Assembly (NCBI RefSeq): GCF_004682055.1
Contig: NZ_QUZU01000001.1
Location: 248,001-312,000, forward strand
Direction of reading: 5' to 3'
DNA length: 64,000 nucleotides
Origin: Pseudomonas kairouanensis
Lineage (GTDB): Bacteria > Pseudomonadota > Gammaproteobacteria > Pseudomonadales > Pseudomonadaceae
In this document: one piece after another, positions 46,769 through 55,158 of the stretch
How the letters are laid out: each line of letters starts with the position of its first letter
Numbering within the stretch: position 1 is the stretch's first letter
Translations under genes and position numbers: made by a program
Notes under the pieces: generated by a model
Database searches by the model: none
Told to the model about the DNA's origin: nothing
Seen by the model: only the letters and a program-made list of their open reading frames with translations

Positions 46769-47404
46769 ATGATCCGCATTATTATTGCTGACGATCACCC
46801 GATTGTTCGAGTGGGCCAGAAAGTCGTGATCGAGGCGAGTGGCAAGTGCAAAGTAGTGGGCGAGGCTGATGGCCCGGATCAACTTCTTGAGTTGATCAGC
46901 CGCATACCCTGTGACGTGATCGTGACCGATTTCGCCATGCCTGGTAATCATCAAGCCGACGGGTATGGATTACTGGGCTTGTTGAACCGCCAGTACCCCG
47001 ATTTGCCGGTGATTCTGGTGACCATGTTCGCGAATATCGCCACCTTACGTGCGGCCTTCAGTCATGGCGCCCGTGGCGTTATCGCCAAGAGCGCCTCCGC
47101 CCGGGAACTGCCCCAGGCCTTGCAGGCCGTGGTGCAGGGACGCCAGTTCGTCAGCGAATGCCTGCGCGTGCAACTGGATCTGACCTGCGTGGCGCAACCG
47201 ACCGACCCTCCCCAGTTGTCCGGCAAGGAACGGGAGGTGGTACGCATGTTGGCCAGCGGCATGACCGTGAGCCAGATCGCCGCACGGGTCAACCGCAGTA
47301 TTTCTACCATCAGTAAGCAAAAGAGTACCGCCATGCATCGCTTGTGTATTTCAACGGATGTTGATCTTTTTGCCTATGCGCGCGATAGCGGCATGGTGCC
47401 TTAG
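46769..47404 (+). CDS. LuxR-type response regulator, RcsB-like
   Basis: ATG 46769 (MIRIIIADDHPIVRVG) has GGAGAAACG just upstream; the in-frame ATG at 46757 lies ahead of that site. The 211-residue protein has a receiver with Asp in VIVTDFAMPGNHQADGYG and a LuxR helix-turn-helix (LSGKEREVVRMLASGMTVSQIAARVNRSISTISKQKSTAM) whose SISTISKQKSTAM closely follows RcsB. It should control the flanking DUF1120 genes, with phosphate from the receiver-HPt protein. No sensor kinase lies in the window. Confidence 0.86.
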   Translation: MIRIIIADDHPIVRVGQKVVIEASGKCKVVGEADGPDQLLELISRIPCDVIVTDFAMPGNHQADGYGLLGLLNRQYPDLPVILVTMFANIATLRAAFSHGARGVIAKSASARELPQALQAVVQGRQFVSECLRVQLDLTCVAQPTDPPQLSGKEREVVRMLASGMTVSQIAARVNRSISTISKQKSTAMHRLCISTDVDLFAYARDSGMVP

Positions 47405-47537
47405 TTGCTGGGTATTCGTATTACTTGTATTGGGTGCGCCGCAGTCAGGCGATAAGGTAAGTGCGTGCTCTGGTAACGGTTAGTTCTGGAGCAATAATCC
47501 CTGGTCTAATAAAACAGTCGTATTTATTAATGTGTCT

Positions 47538-47553
47538 GGCGCACCAGTGCGCC
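47538..47553 (+). promoter_or_regulatory. Dyad upstream of the solitary DUF1120 gene
   Basis: GGCGCA-CCAG-TGCGCC, a perfect six-base dyad, ends 42 bases before the ATG. It has no T-run and may be an operator. Confidence 0.3.
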
Positions 47554-47595
47554 TGATGTTCAGTAATAACGACGGACGCTTGCGAGCACTTATTG

Positions 47596-48240
47596 ATGAA
47601 GCAATTACTGAGTTTAACGGCTGCTGCCATTGCAATGATGAGTGCCAGTCACTCCATGGCAGCCTCCAGTGTGGATTTGAGCGTCAAGGGAAGTATCACG
47701 CCAGCGGCGTGTGTGCCGGCGTTGTCCGGTGGCGGGGTGGTGGATCATGGCAAGATTTCGTTTAAGGATTTGAATCGCACCGGCGAGACTGCGCTGCCGG
47801 AGCAAACCCTGCAATTGGCAGTCAATTGCGACGCGTCTACGTTATTTGCCGTGAAGGTCACTGACAATCGACTGGGCAGTTCAGGGGAGTGGAATGGAGG
47901 CCCCTCGGCGTTTGGGCTGGGGTTCGTCAACGGCAATGTTGCGGTAGGTTATTACTCGCTGATGATGAGTAAATCCATGGCGGACGGTGCCCCTCAGCCG
48001 GTCATTGAATCAGTGGATGGGCAAGTATGGTTTGACGCGCTCGATGATCAACAAGCCTGGCAACCCGGCTGGATGCGTTCGTTCAAGCTGGCTTCAGGTG
48101 GCAACATCGCACCAATGCCGGTCCAGGCTATGCAAACCGATGTGAGGGTGCAGACAATGATTCGCGACAAGGCAGGTTTGCCCGCTTCCCAGGAAATTCC
48201 CATCGACGGTAATGCGACCTTGGACGTCGTCTATCTATAA
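47596..48240 (+). CDS. Solitary DUF1120 pilin-like protein
   Basis: ATG 47596 (MKQLLSLTAAAIAMMSASHSMAAS); a TTG one codon upstream is unlikely. 214 residues: signal peptide, VDLSVKGSITPAACVPALSGGGVVDHGKISFKDLN, second Cys in VNCDASTLFAV, end IDGNATLDVVYL. It is on the opposite strand from the main operon, beyond the two regulator genes, so it can be expressed separately. It shares all hallmarks with the other eight. Confidence 0.83.
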   Translation: MKQLLSLTAAAIAMMSASHSMAASSVDLSVKGSITPAACVPALSGGGVVDHGKISFKDLNRTGETALPEQTLQLAVNCDASTLFAVKVTDNRLGSSGEWNGGPSAFGLGFVNGNVAVGYYSLMMSKSMADGAPQPVIESVDGQVWFDALDDQQAWQPGWMRSFKLASGGNIAPMPVQAMQTDVRVQTMIRDKAGLPASQEIPIDGNATLDVVYL

Positions 48241-48251
48241 ACAGTACCCCT

Positions 48252-48272
48252 CCCATTTACAGGGTAAATGGG
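48252..48272 (+). terminator. Hairpin after the solitary DUF1120 gene
   Basis: CCCATTTAC-AGG-GTAAATGGG is a perfect nine-base stem, 11 bases after the stop codon. There is no U-run, so termination strength is uncertain. Confidence 0.45.
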
Positions 48273-48337
48273 CATAGCGTTCCGCTCATGTGCAGACTAT
48301 CGTGCAGCCCTGATAACCAGAACTGCGGAGCCTGCCC

Positions 48338-48808
48338 ATGAGTGATGCCAACGACGCCCTGATCACCCGTTTCTACCAGGCCTTCCAGCGCCTGGACGCC
48401 GAGGCCATGGCCGCCTGCTATACCGATGACGTGGTGTTCAGCGACCCGGCCTTCGGCGAACTGCGCGGGCGCGATGCCGGCGACATGTGGCGCATGCTCA
48501 CCACCCGCGCCAAGGATTTCTCCCTGACCTTCGACAGCGTGCGCAGCGATGAGCGCGGCGGCAGCGCGCATTGGGTCGCCACCTATTTGTTCAGCGCCAC
48601 TGGCAACACGGTGGTCAACGATATCCAGGCACGGTTTGTGTTCCGCGATGGCAAGATCAGCGAGCACCACGACAGCTTCGACCTGTGGCGCTGGTCGCGT
48701 CAGGCCCTGGGCACCAAAGGCTTGTTGCTGGGGTGGACACCCTTGGTGAAAAACGCCGTGCGTACCCAGGCACTGCGTGGTTTGAAGGCATTCCAGGCCA
48801 GTCGTTGA
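48338..48808 (+). CDS. NTF2-like / SnoaL-type protein
   Basis: The 156-residue protein is one NTF2-like domain: [37 protein letters not shown] is the typical N-terminal helix-helix-strand, and [16 protein letters not shown] the final helix. This group is common in bacteria as nuclear transport factor 2 family protein with unknown substrate. No link to the pilus genes is visible. Confidence 0.82.
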   Translation: MSDANDALITRFYQAFQRLDAEAMAACYTDDVVFSDPAFGELRGRDAGDMWRMLTTRAKDFSLTFDSVRSDERGGSAHWVATYLFSATGNTVVNDIQARFVFRDGKISEHHDSFDLWRWSRQALGTKGLLLGWTPLVKNAVRTQALRGLKAFQASR

Positions 48809-48845
48809 TAAGCTTGGCGCTCCTCTGGTTTTGCCGAATCGACCC

Positions 48846-49121
48846 GTGACTGATCCTTCTGAACCCAAACCCTGGTTCGTCTACCTGATACGCGCCGCCA
48901 ATGGCGCGTTGTACTGCGGCATCAGCAATGACCCGGTGCGCCGGTTTGCCATGCACCAAAGCGGCAAGGGCGCACGGTTCTTCCTGTCCAGCCCGGCGGT
49001 GGCGCTGGTGTACACCGAGCAATGCGCGAGCAAGGGCGAGGCGTTGCGCCAGGAACGGTTGATCAAGAAGTTGAAGAAGAGCGCCAAGGAGTGCCTGGCG
49101 GCGAGTGGCCCATTGATTTGA
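48846..49121 (+). CDS. GIY-YIG domain protein (UPF0213/YhbQ type)
   Basis: GTG 48846 ([18 protein letters not shown]) is preferred to the upstream TTG at 48831, giving 91 residues. The GIY-YIG signature appears as [18 protein letters not shown], followed by the conserved Arg ([15 protein letters not shown]) and Glu ([15 protein letters not shown]). Small single-domain GIY-YIG proteins of this type have weak or unproven nuclease activity. Confidence 0.86.
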   Translation: MTDPSEPKPWFVYLIRAANGALYCGISNDPVRRFAMHQSGKGARFFLSSPAVALVYTEQCASKGEALRQERLIKKLKKSAKECLAASGPLI

Positions 49122-49196
49122 CTGATGGGTTCCCATCGCTCCGTTTGGCGTGGTTGCAGGCTAAGCTAGCCGCTCACTTCTAGAGCGGAGCCTGGC

Positions 49197-50132
49197 ATGT
49201 CTGAGTTGATCCTGCACCACTACCCGCAGTCCCCCTTCGCTGAAAAAGCCCGGCTGCTGCTGGGTTTCAAGGGCTTGTCCTGGCACTCGGTGCTGATCCC
49301 GCCGGTGATGCCCAAGCCGAACCTGAGCGCGCTCACCGGTGGTTACCGCAAGACGCCGGTGCTGCAAGTGGGCGCCGATATTTATTGCGACACCGCCTTG
49401 ATCGCCCGCCGGCTGGAGCAGGAAAAATCCGCTCCAGCACTGCTTCCCCAAGGTTTGGAACTGGTCACCCAAGGCTTCGCCGCCTGGGCCGATTCGGTGG
49501 TGTTTTCCCATGCGGTGGCGCTGGTGTTCCAGCCCGAATCCCTGGCGGTCAAGTTCGCCAAAGTGCCTCCCGAGATGCTCCAGGTACTGGTGGCCGACCG
49601 CAGCAAGCTGTTCAGCGGCGGTAGCGCCACCCGCGTGCAATTGGACCAGGCGCTGCATCAATGGCCGGCGATTGTCAGCCGCATCGATCAGCAATTGCAG
49701 CACCAGGCCGGGGATTTCCTGTTTGGGGAGCCGTCGATTGCCGATTTCTCCCTGGCCCATCCGCTGTGGTTCCTCAAAGGTTCTTCGGTTACCGCGCCGC
49801 TGGTGGATGCGTATCCCGCAGTTTCGGCATGGCTGGACCGGGTGTTGAGCTTCGGCCATGGCACGTCCACCCAGATGACGGCCGAGCAGGCCCTGGAAGT
49901 GGCGCGCAACTCGGCACCGGCCGTCTTGCCTGAAGAAGTGTTCGAGGACTTGAACGGTTTCAAGGCGGGCCAGCAGGTGACCATCAGCGCCACCGACTAC
50001 GGCACCGACCCCGTGGCGGGTGAGTTGCTGTTTGCCGGACGCGAAGAGTTGATCCTTCGCCGCAGCGACGCACTCGCGGGTACCGTGCATGTGCACTTCC
50101 CGCGCATGGGGTTTCGCATCCAGGCGCAATAA
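49197..50132 (+). CDS. Glutathione S-transferase family protein
   Basis: The 311-residue protein opens with a thioredoxin-fold domain (LILHHYPQSPFAEKARLLLGFKGLSWHSVLIPP; the TPVLQVGADIYCDTALIARRLE block holds the cis-Pro and glutathione-contact region), then an alpha-helical C-terminal domain and an unusual extra tail (about 240-311, beta-rich). The tail makes it longer than the usual GST of about 210 residues. AGCGGAG lies upstream of ATG. Substrate unknown. Confidence 0.83.
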   Translation: MSELILHHYPQSPFAEKARLLLGFKGLSWHSVLIPPVMPKPNLSALTGGYRKTPVLQVGADIYCDTALIARRLEQEKSAPALLPQGLELVTQGFAAWADSVVFSHAVALVFQPESLAVKFAKVPPEMLQVLVADRSKLFSGGSATRVQLDQALHQWPAIVSRIDQQLQHQAGDFLFGEPSIADFSLAHPLWFLKGSSVTAPLVDAYPAVSAWLDRVLSFGHGTSTQMTAEQALEVARNSAPAVLPEEVFEDLNGFKAGQQVTISATDYGTDPVAGELLFAGREELILRRSDALAGTVHVHFPRMGFRIQAQ

Positions 50133-50195
50133 ATAAAATATTTTGCAAACAGAGGTGAGGTAAACCGCGCGCCCACTCGTGTAGTGCTTTGAAAC

Positions 50196-50210
50196 TGCGA
50201 TCTATTCGCA
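50196..50210 (+). promoter_or_regulatory. Possible Fur-like dyad upstream of the TonB receptor
   Basis: TGCGA-TCTAT-TCGCA, within a longer AT-rich segment, resembles a degenerate Fur box (half of the positions agree) and lies 32 bases before the ATG. Confidence 0.3.
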
Positions 50211-50241
50211 TTAACGGGTTTTCTACACGGGTTCTCACAGC

Positions 50242-52665
50242 ATGAAGTCGACGGCGGGCGGTTTGGTTAAACAGTGGCTGGGAGCCTCGGTATTGGCGGT
50301 GTCGGGGCTGGCCTTGCTGCCCCTGTGCGTGGCCCAGGCGCAAGAGCAACAAAGTGCCCAGTTCAACTTTGCCCTGGCAGCCAAGCCACTGCCCCAGGCC
50401 TTGAGCGATTTCAGCCGGGTCACTGGGATCAGCGTGATCTACACCGATGAAGCGCCCTACGGCCTTAGCGCCCCGGCGGTCAGTGGCCAGATGAGCGCCA
50501 CCCAAGCCCTGCAACGCCTGCTGGGTAACTCGGGCTTTACCTTCCGCCAGATCGACGCCCGCACCCTGGCCCTGGAACCCGTGCCCACCGAAGGCGCGGT
50601 GAACCTCGGTGCCACCACCATCAGCGGCGCCAGCCAACAGGCCCAGGACACCACCAGCTACCAGCCGCCGCCCACCAGCTCGGTGATGCGCTCCAAGGCC
50701 CTGCTGCTGGAAACCCCGCAAACCGTCAACGTGGTTCCGGCCCAGGTGCTGCGCGACCAGTTGCCACGCAACCTGGATGACGCCCTGGGCAATATCAGCG
50801 GCATCACCCAGGCCAACACCTTGGCCAGCACCCAGGACGCGGTGATGCTGCGCGGCTTTGGCGATAACCGTAACGGCTCGATCATGCGCGACGGCATGCC
50901 GGTGGTGCAGGGCCGTGCGCTGAACGCCACGGCCGAACGCGTCGAAGTGCTCAAGGGCCCGGCGTCGTTGCTCTACGGTATCCAGGATCCGGGTGGCGTG
51001 GTGAATATCGTCAGCAAAAAGCCTGAGCTGGTGCAGTCCACCGCCCTGACCGTACGTGGCTCCACGTTCGGCGACGGCAAGAACGGCAGCGGTGGCAGCC
51101 TCGACACCACCGGCCCGATTGGCGACAGCGGCCTGGCGTATCGCTTGATCGTCGACCATGAAGACGAAGACTACTGGCGCAACTTCGGCACCCACCGCGA
51201 AACCTTGGTGGCACCGTCCCTGGCCTGGTATGGGGACGACACCCAGTTGCTGCTCGCTTATGAGCACCGCGAATTTCTCTCGCCGTTCGACCGGGGTACC
51301 GCTATCGACCCCAAGACCAACCACCCGCTGGATATCCCGTCCACCCGCCGCCTGGATGAGCCCTTCAACAACATGGAAGGCCGCTCCGACCTGTACCGCT
51401 TCGAGGCCGATCACGACCTGAACGACGACTGGAAAGCCCACTTTGGCTACAGCTGGAACCGTGAAACCTACGACGCCAGTCAAGTGCGTGTGAGTGCGGT
51501 GAACAGCAATGGCACCCTGACCCGCAAAATGGACGGGACCAAGGGAGCGATCACCACCGACCGCTTCGCCACGGCCAGCCTGGAAGGCAAGGTCAATGTG
51601 TTTGGCCTGCAGAACGACCTGGTGTTCGGCCTGGATGACGAATACCGCAAGATCTATCGTGCCGACCTGATTCGCCAGAATTCACGCAGCACGTTCAACT
51701 ACAACAATCCGGTGTATGGCAATGAAGTCGCAGGCACCACCGTCAGTGCTGCCGACAGTGCCCAGACCGATCTGCTGCGCAGCGACTCGTTGTTCTTCCA
51801 GGACGCGATCCACCTCACCGACCAGTGGATTTTCGTCGCCGGTGCGCGCTACCAGATGTACGACCAGTACGCTGGCAAAGGCGTGCCATTCAAGGCCAAC
51901 ACCAACGGCAACGGCCAGGCGTGGGTGCCGCGTGCGGGCCTGGTGTATCGCTACACCGATGAGCTGTCGTTCTATGGCAGCTACACCGAATCGTTCAAGC
52001 CCAACTCCACCATCGCCGCACTGGCCGATGGCAGCACCTTGACGGGTGACCTGACGCCAGAGAGATCCAAGTCCTGGGAACTGGGGGCCAAGCTCGATAT
52101 TCCGGGGCGTATCACGGCCAGTGCTGCGTTATTCAACATCGACAAGCGCAACGTGCTGGTGTCGTCGGAAGTGGCTGGAAGCACCATTTACAGCCTGGCC
52201 GGCCAAGTCCGCTCCCGTGGCCTGGAACTGGACGCCACTGGCCAACTGACCGACCAGTGGAGTGTGATCGGCAGCTACGCCTACACCGACGCCGAGGATA
52301 TCAAGGACAAGGACCCGACCCTGGAAGGCAACCGCCTGCAAAACGTCGCCAAGCACACCGGCTCGCTGTCGGTGGCCTATGACTTCGGTAGCATTTTCGG
52401 TGGCGACCAATTGCGTGTGGGCACCGGCGCCCGCTACGTCGGCGAGCGCGCAGGCGACGCCGCCAACGACTTCACCCTGCCGGGCTACACCGTGGCGGAT
52501 GCGTTCGCCACCTACGACACCAAGATCGAGGGGCAGAAGGTCAAGTTCCAACTCAACGTGAAGAACCTGTTCGACCGCACCTACTACACCTCGGCAGCCA
52601 GCCGGCTGTTTGTGTCGATAGGGGACGCGCGGCAGGTGTCGGTCTCCAGCACCCTGGCGTTCTAG
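50242..52665 (+). CDS. TonB-dependent siderophore receptor with signalling (STN) domain
   Basis: The 807-residue outer-membrane receptor has a signal peptide ending CVAQAQEQ, then an STN domain (FNFALAAKPLPQALSDFSRVTGISVIYTDE, about 35-110) of the type that signals to a FecR-like anti-sigma factor, a plug (TPQTVNVVPAQVLRDQ..., about 150-280) and a barrel ending SVSSTLAF with a terminal Phe. The sequence resembles FpvA/FoxA-type ferric hydroxamate or pyoverdine receptors. No sigma/anti-sigma pair or siderophore genes are adjacent, so its partner must be elsewhere. The ribosome binding site is poor. Confidence 0.9.
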   Translation: MKSTAGGLVKQWLGASVLAVSGLALLPLCVAQAQEQQSAQFNFALAAKPLPQALSDFSRVTGISVIYTDEAPYGLSAPAVSGQMSATQALQRLLGNSGFTFRQIDARTLALEPVPTEGAVNLGATTISGASQQAQDTTSYQPPPTSSVMRSKALLLETPQTVNVVPAQVLRDQLPRNLDDALGNISGITQANTLASTQDAVMLRGFGDNRNGSIMRDGMPVVQGRALNATAERVEVLKGPASLLYGIQDPGGVVNIVSKKPELVQSTALTVRGSTFGDGKNGSGGSLDTTGPIGDSGLAYRLIVDHEDEDYWRNFGTHRETLVAPSLAWYGDDTQLLLAYEHREFLSPFDRGTAIDPKTNHPLDIPSTRRLDEPFNNMEGRSDLYRFEADHDLNDDWKAHFGYSWNRETYDASQVRVSAVNSNGTLTRKMDGTKGAITTDRFATASLEGKVNVFGLQNDLVFGLDDEYRKIYRADLIRQNSRSTFNYNNPVYGNEVAGTTVSAADSAQTDLLRSDSLFFQDAIHLTDQWIFVAGARYQMYDQYAGKGVPFKANTNGNGQAWVPRAGLVYRYTDELSFYGSYTESFKPNSTIAALADGSTLTGDLTPERSKSWELGAKLDIPGRITASAALFNIDKRNVLVSSEVAGSTIYSLAGQVRSRGLELDATGQLTDQWSVIGSYAYTDAEDIKDKDPTLEGNRLQNVAKHTGSLSVAYDFGSIFGGDQLRVGTGARYVGERAGDAANDFTLPGYTVADAFATYDTKIEGQKVKFQLNVKNLFDRTYYTSAASRLFVSIGDARQVSVSSTLAF

Positions 52666-52672
52666 AGCACCT

Positions 52673-52770
52673 GTAGGAGCGAGGGTGCTCGCGAAAATCG
52701 CCAACGATGACGCGGGCCGCCTGGATTAACGCGCCGCGCTGGCGTTCTTCGCGAGCACGCTCGCTCCTAC
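52673..52770. repeat. REPIN, GTAGGAG type
   Basis: GTAGGAGCGAGGGTGCTCGC and ...GCGAGCACGCTCGCTCCTAC, just after the receptor gene. Confidence 0.88.
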
Positions 52771-52814
52771 AGTGTTAGCGTTGCCGCACTCTTTATTGCG
52801 GGAACCCGACATCG

Positions 52815-54257
52815 ATGCCCTTTGCAAAGCTGATATCCACCAGCGCACTTCTGTTTTTGCTGGGGGGCTGCGCGAGCGTTTCGCAGACTTCCAGCCAAGC
52901 CACTCTCGACAAGCTCCTGGCCGACCCGGCGCTGCAAGGCGCAACCGTCTCGCTGATGGTGCGCGACGATCGCGGCAACACCCTCTACCAACACAACCCA
53001 CGCACGCGCCTGGTGCCGGCCTCCAACCTCAAATTGCTCACCACCGCAGCGGCCATGGACGTGCTGGGGCCGCAATACCGGTTTGCCACGCAGTTATTGA
53101 CCGACGGCACGCAGCAGGGCGAGCGTTTGAGCGGCAACCTTTACTTGCGCGGCCTGGGCGATCCGACCCTGCAGTTTGCCGACTACCAAGCGCTGGCTGC
53201 ACAACTGGCCAGCCAAGGCATTGGCCAAGTACAGGGTGACCTGGTGTTCGACGATACCTTTTTCGACGCCGAACGCCTGGGCGTGGACTGGGCCCAGGAT
53301 GACGAAAGCACCTACTACGGCGCGCAGATTTCCGCGCTGACCGTCTCGCCCAATACGGACTTCGACGCGGGCACCTTGTTGGTCACGGCGAAGGCGCCCA
53401 TTGCCCTCGGCCAGCCAGTGAGCGTGGTGGTCAGCCCGTCCACCGACTACGTGCAACTGAGCAACCGCGCGGTCAGTGGCCCCGGCAACAGCTATGGCAT
53501 CACTCGCCAGCACGGCACCAACCTGCTGCAACTGACCGGCGCGCTGGCGCCGGGCAAGCAGAGTCGGCAGTGGGTGAGCGTGTGGGAGCCCACGCAGTTG
53601 GTGGCCAATCTGTTTGAACAAGCCTTGGCGCAGCAGGGCATCCAGGTGCTGGGGCGGCGGGTGATTGGCGGCGCAAGCCCAGGCGCGGCCAGGGTTCTGG
53701 CGCAGCATCAGTCGGCACCGCTGCAGGAATTGATCACGCCGCTGCTCAAACTCTCGAACAACAACATGTCCGAAGCCCTGCTCAAGGCCATGGGTCGCAA
53801 GGTGTCCAACGCGGGCACGGCACAGGCCGGAGTGGCGGCCGTGGCGCAGTTTATGCGACGCCAGGGGCTGGACCCGACGGCACTGAGCCAGGTGGACGGC
53901 TCCGGGTTGTCACGGCGTAACCTGGTGTCGTCGCAGAACCTTACGGACCTGTTGCTGGCAACGGCCAAGCAACCTTGGTTCGACGCCTGGTACAACGCCT
54001 TGCCGATTGCCGGCAACGCGCAGCGTATGACCGGCGGTAGCCTGCGTTACCGGCTGCGGGGAACCGTCGCCGAAAACAACCTGCACGCCAAGACCGGCTC
54101 CATGGCCGGGGTGTCTTCCTTGAGTGGCTACATCACCGACGCCAAGGGCCGGCGCCTGGTGTTTTCAATGATCAGCAACAACTATGTGAGCGACGCCGCA
54201 CCTATCCGCAGCCTGGAAAACCGCACGGCCCTGGCCCTGGCCCAATGGCACGACTAG
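52815..54257 (+). CDS. dacB: D-alanyl-D-alanine carboxypeptidase/endopeptidase (PBP4 family)
   Basis: The 480-residue protein carries all three penicillin-binding motifs: SNLK (Ser near 70, in PASNLKLLTTAA), SNN (near 314, in LKLSNNNMSEALLKAMG) and KTG (near 426, in HAKTGSMAGVSSLSGY). The N-terminus LISTSALLFLLGGCASV is a lipoprotein-type signal with lipobox LGGC, so it may be membrane-anchored. It trims or cleaves peptidoglycan peptide cross-links. It converges with hmgR, leaving one base between stops. Confidence 0.92.
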   Translation: MPFAKLISTSALLFLLGGCASVSQTSSQATLDKLLADPALQGATVSLMVRDDRGNTLYQHNPRTRLVPASNLKLLTTAAAMDVLGPQYRFATQLLTDGTQQGERLSGNLYLRGLGDPTLQFADYQALAAQLASQGIGQVQGDLVFDDTFFDAERLGVDWAQDDESTYYGAQISALTVSPNTDFDAGTLLVTAKAPIALGQPVSVVVSPSTDYVQLSNRAVSGPGNSYGITRQHGTNLLQLTGALAPGKQSRQWVSVWEPTQLVANLFEQALAQQGIQVLGRRVIGGASPGAARVLAQHQSAPLQELITPLLKLSNNNMSEALLKAMGRKVSNAGTAQAGVAAVAQFMRRQGLDPTALSQVDGSGLSRRNLVSSQNLTDLLLATAKQPWFDAWYNALPIAGNAQRMTGGSLRYRLRGTVAENNLHAKTGSMAGVSSLSGYITDAKGRRLVFSMISNNYVSDAAPIRSLENRTALALAQWHD

Positions 54258-54258
54258 C

Positions 54259-55038
54259 TCAGGGCTGATAGCCCATGCGCCAACTCACGGCCCGGGTCGC
54301 CGCCAGCAAGTGCTGCGCCGCCGGGCCGTCTTCATCGGCGTGGAACAACGAGGTGGGGCCGACCACGGTCATCACCGCCGCCACCTGCCCGACCGCGTTG
54401 AACACCGGCGCCGACAGCGCATCCACCCCCGGCATCAGCAAACCATGCACAAAGTGCAGGCCACGGCTGCGGATCTGTTCGCACAGGGTGGCGTAGGCCT
54501 GGTCGTCTGCCAGGGCGTGAGCGATGCCGGCTTGAATCTCCCGCTCGCGCAAGTCCACGGTCTCCCGCGATGGCAAATAAGCGCTGAACACCAGCCCGGT
54601 GGACGAGCTGAGCAGCGGCAACACCGAGCCCAACTGCGTCACCACCGTGACCGCGCGCACCGCCGGTTCGATATGCACCACGGTCGCGCCCTGGTTGCCC
54701 CACACCGCCAGAAAGCAGGTTTCATTCAGTTCATCGCGCAGTTGCGCCAGGGGCAGGGCGCCGACTTTCAACACGTCCATGCTGCCCAGTGCGGCCAGGC
54801 CCACACGCAACGCTTCGCGGCCAAGGCCGTAATGGTTGGTGGCGGTGTTCTGTTCGGCAAAGCCTGAAGCAATCAATGCTTGTAGATAGCGGTGCACCTT
54901 GCTCGCCGGCATCTGCACATGTTCGGCCAGGCGCGACAGCGAAGTGGCCGGTGACAGTTCGGCCAGGGCCTTGAGGATATCGGTGCCCACTTCGGCCGAG
55001 CGGACTTTCTGTTTACCGGTGTCGCGGGGCTTTTCCAT
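54259..55038 (-). CDS. hmgR: IclR-family regulator of the hmg operon
   Basis: ATG 55038 (MEKPRDTGKQKVRSAEVGTD) gives 259 residues; an in-frame extension to 55101 would overlap the operator. The N-terminal winged helix (TDILKALAELSPATSLSRLAEHVQMPASKVHRYLQALIASG) and the C-terminal effector domain (GLVFSAYLPSRET, RGLHFVHGLLMPGVDALSAPVF) are standard IclR. Divergent to hmgABC and matching the P. putida HmgR arrangement, where homogentisate releases the repressor. The function assignment rests mainly on context. Confidence 0.85.
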   Translation of the reverse strand: MEKPRDTGKQKVRSAEVGTDILKALAELSPATSLSRLAEHVQMPASKVHRYLQALIASGFAEQNTATNHYGLGREALRVGLAALGSMDVLKVGALPLAQLRDELNETCFLAVWGNQGATVVHIEPAVRAVTVVTQLGSVLPLLSSSTGLVFSAYLPSRETVDLREREIQAGIAHALADDQAYATLCEQIRSRGLHFVHGLLMPGVDALSAPVFNAVGQVAAVMTVVGPTSLFHADEDGPAAQHLLAATRAVSWRMGYQP

Positions 55039-55102
55039 GGAGGGGCGGGAATCCGAGAGATGAATGGGCGTCTTTATAGCTTGACGGTCGATAGTGATCA
55101 AA

Positions 55103-55127
55103 TTACGTTAAGCGTAACTCGATTACG
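55103..55127. promoter_or_regulatory. HmgR operator candidate, three phased half-sites
   Basis: TTACG (55103), CGTAA (55113) and TTACG (55123) repeat every ten bases, forming two overlapping dyads: TTACG-N5-CGTAA and CGTAA-N5-TTACG. They lie 32 bases upstream of the hmgA ATG in the divergent promoter region. Confidence 0.6.
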
Positions 55128-55158
55128 ATAAAAACAATTTCCGTACAGAGGATGTTCC

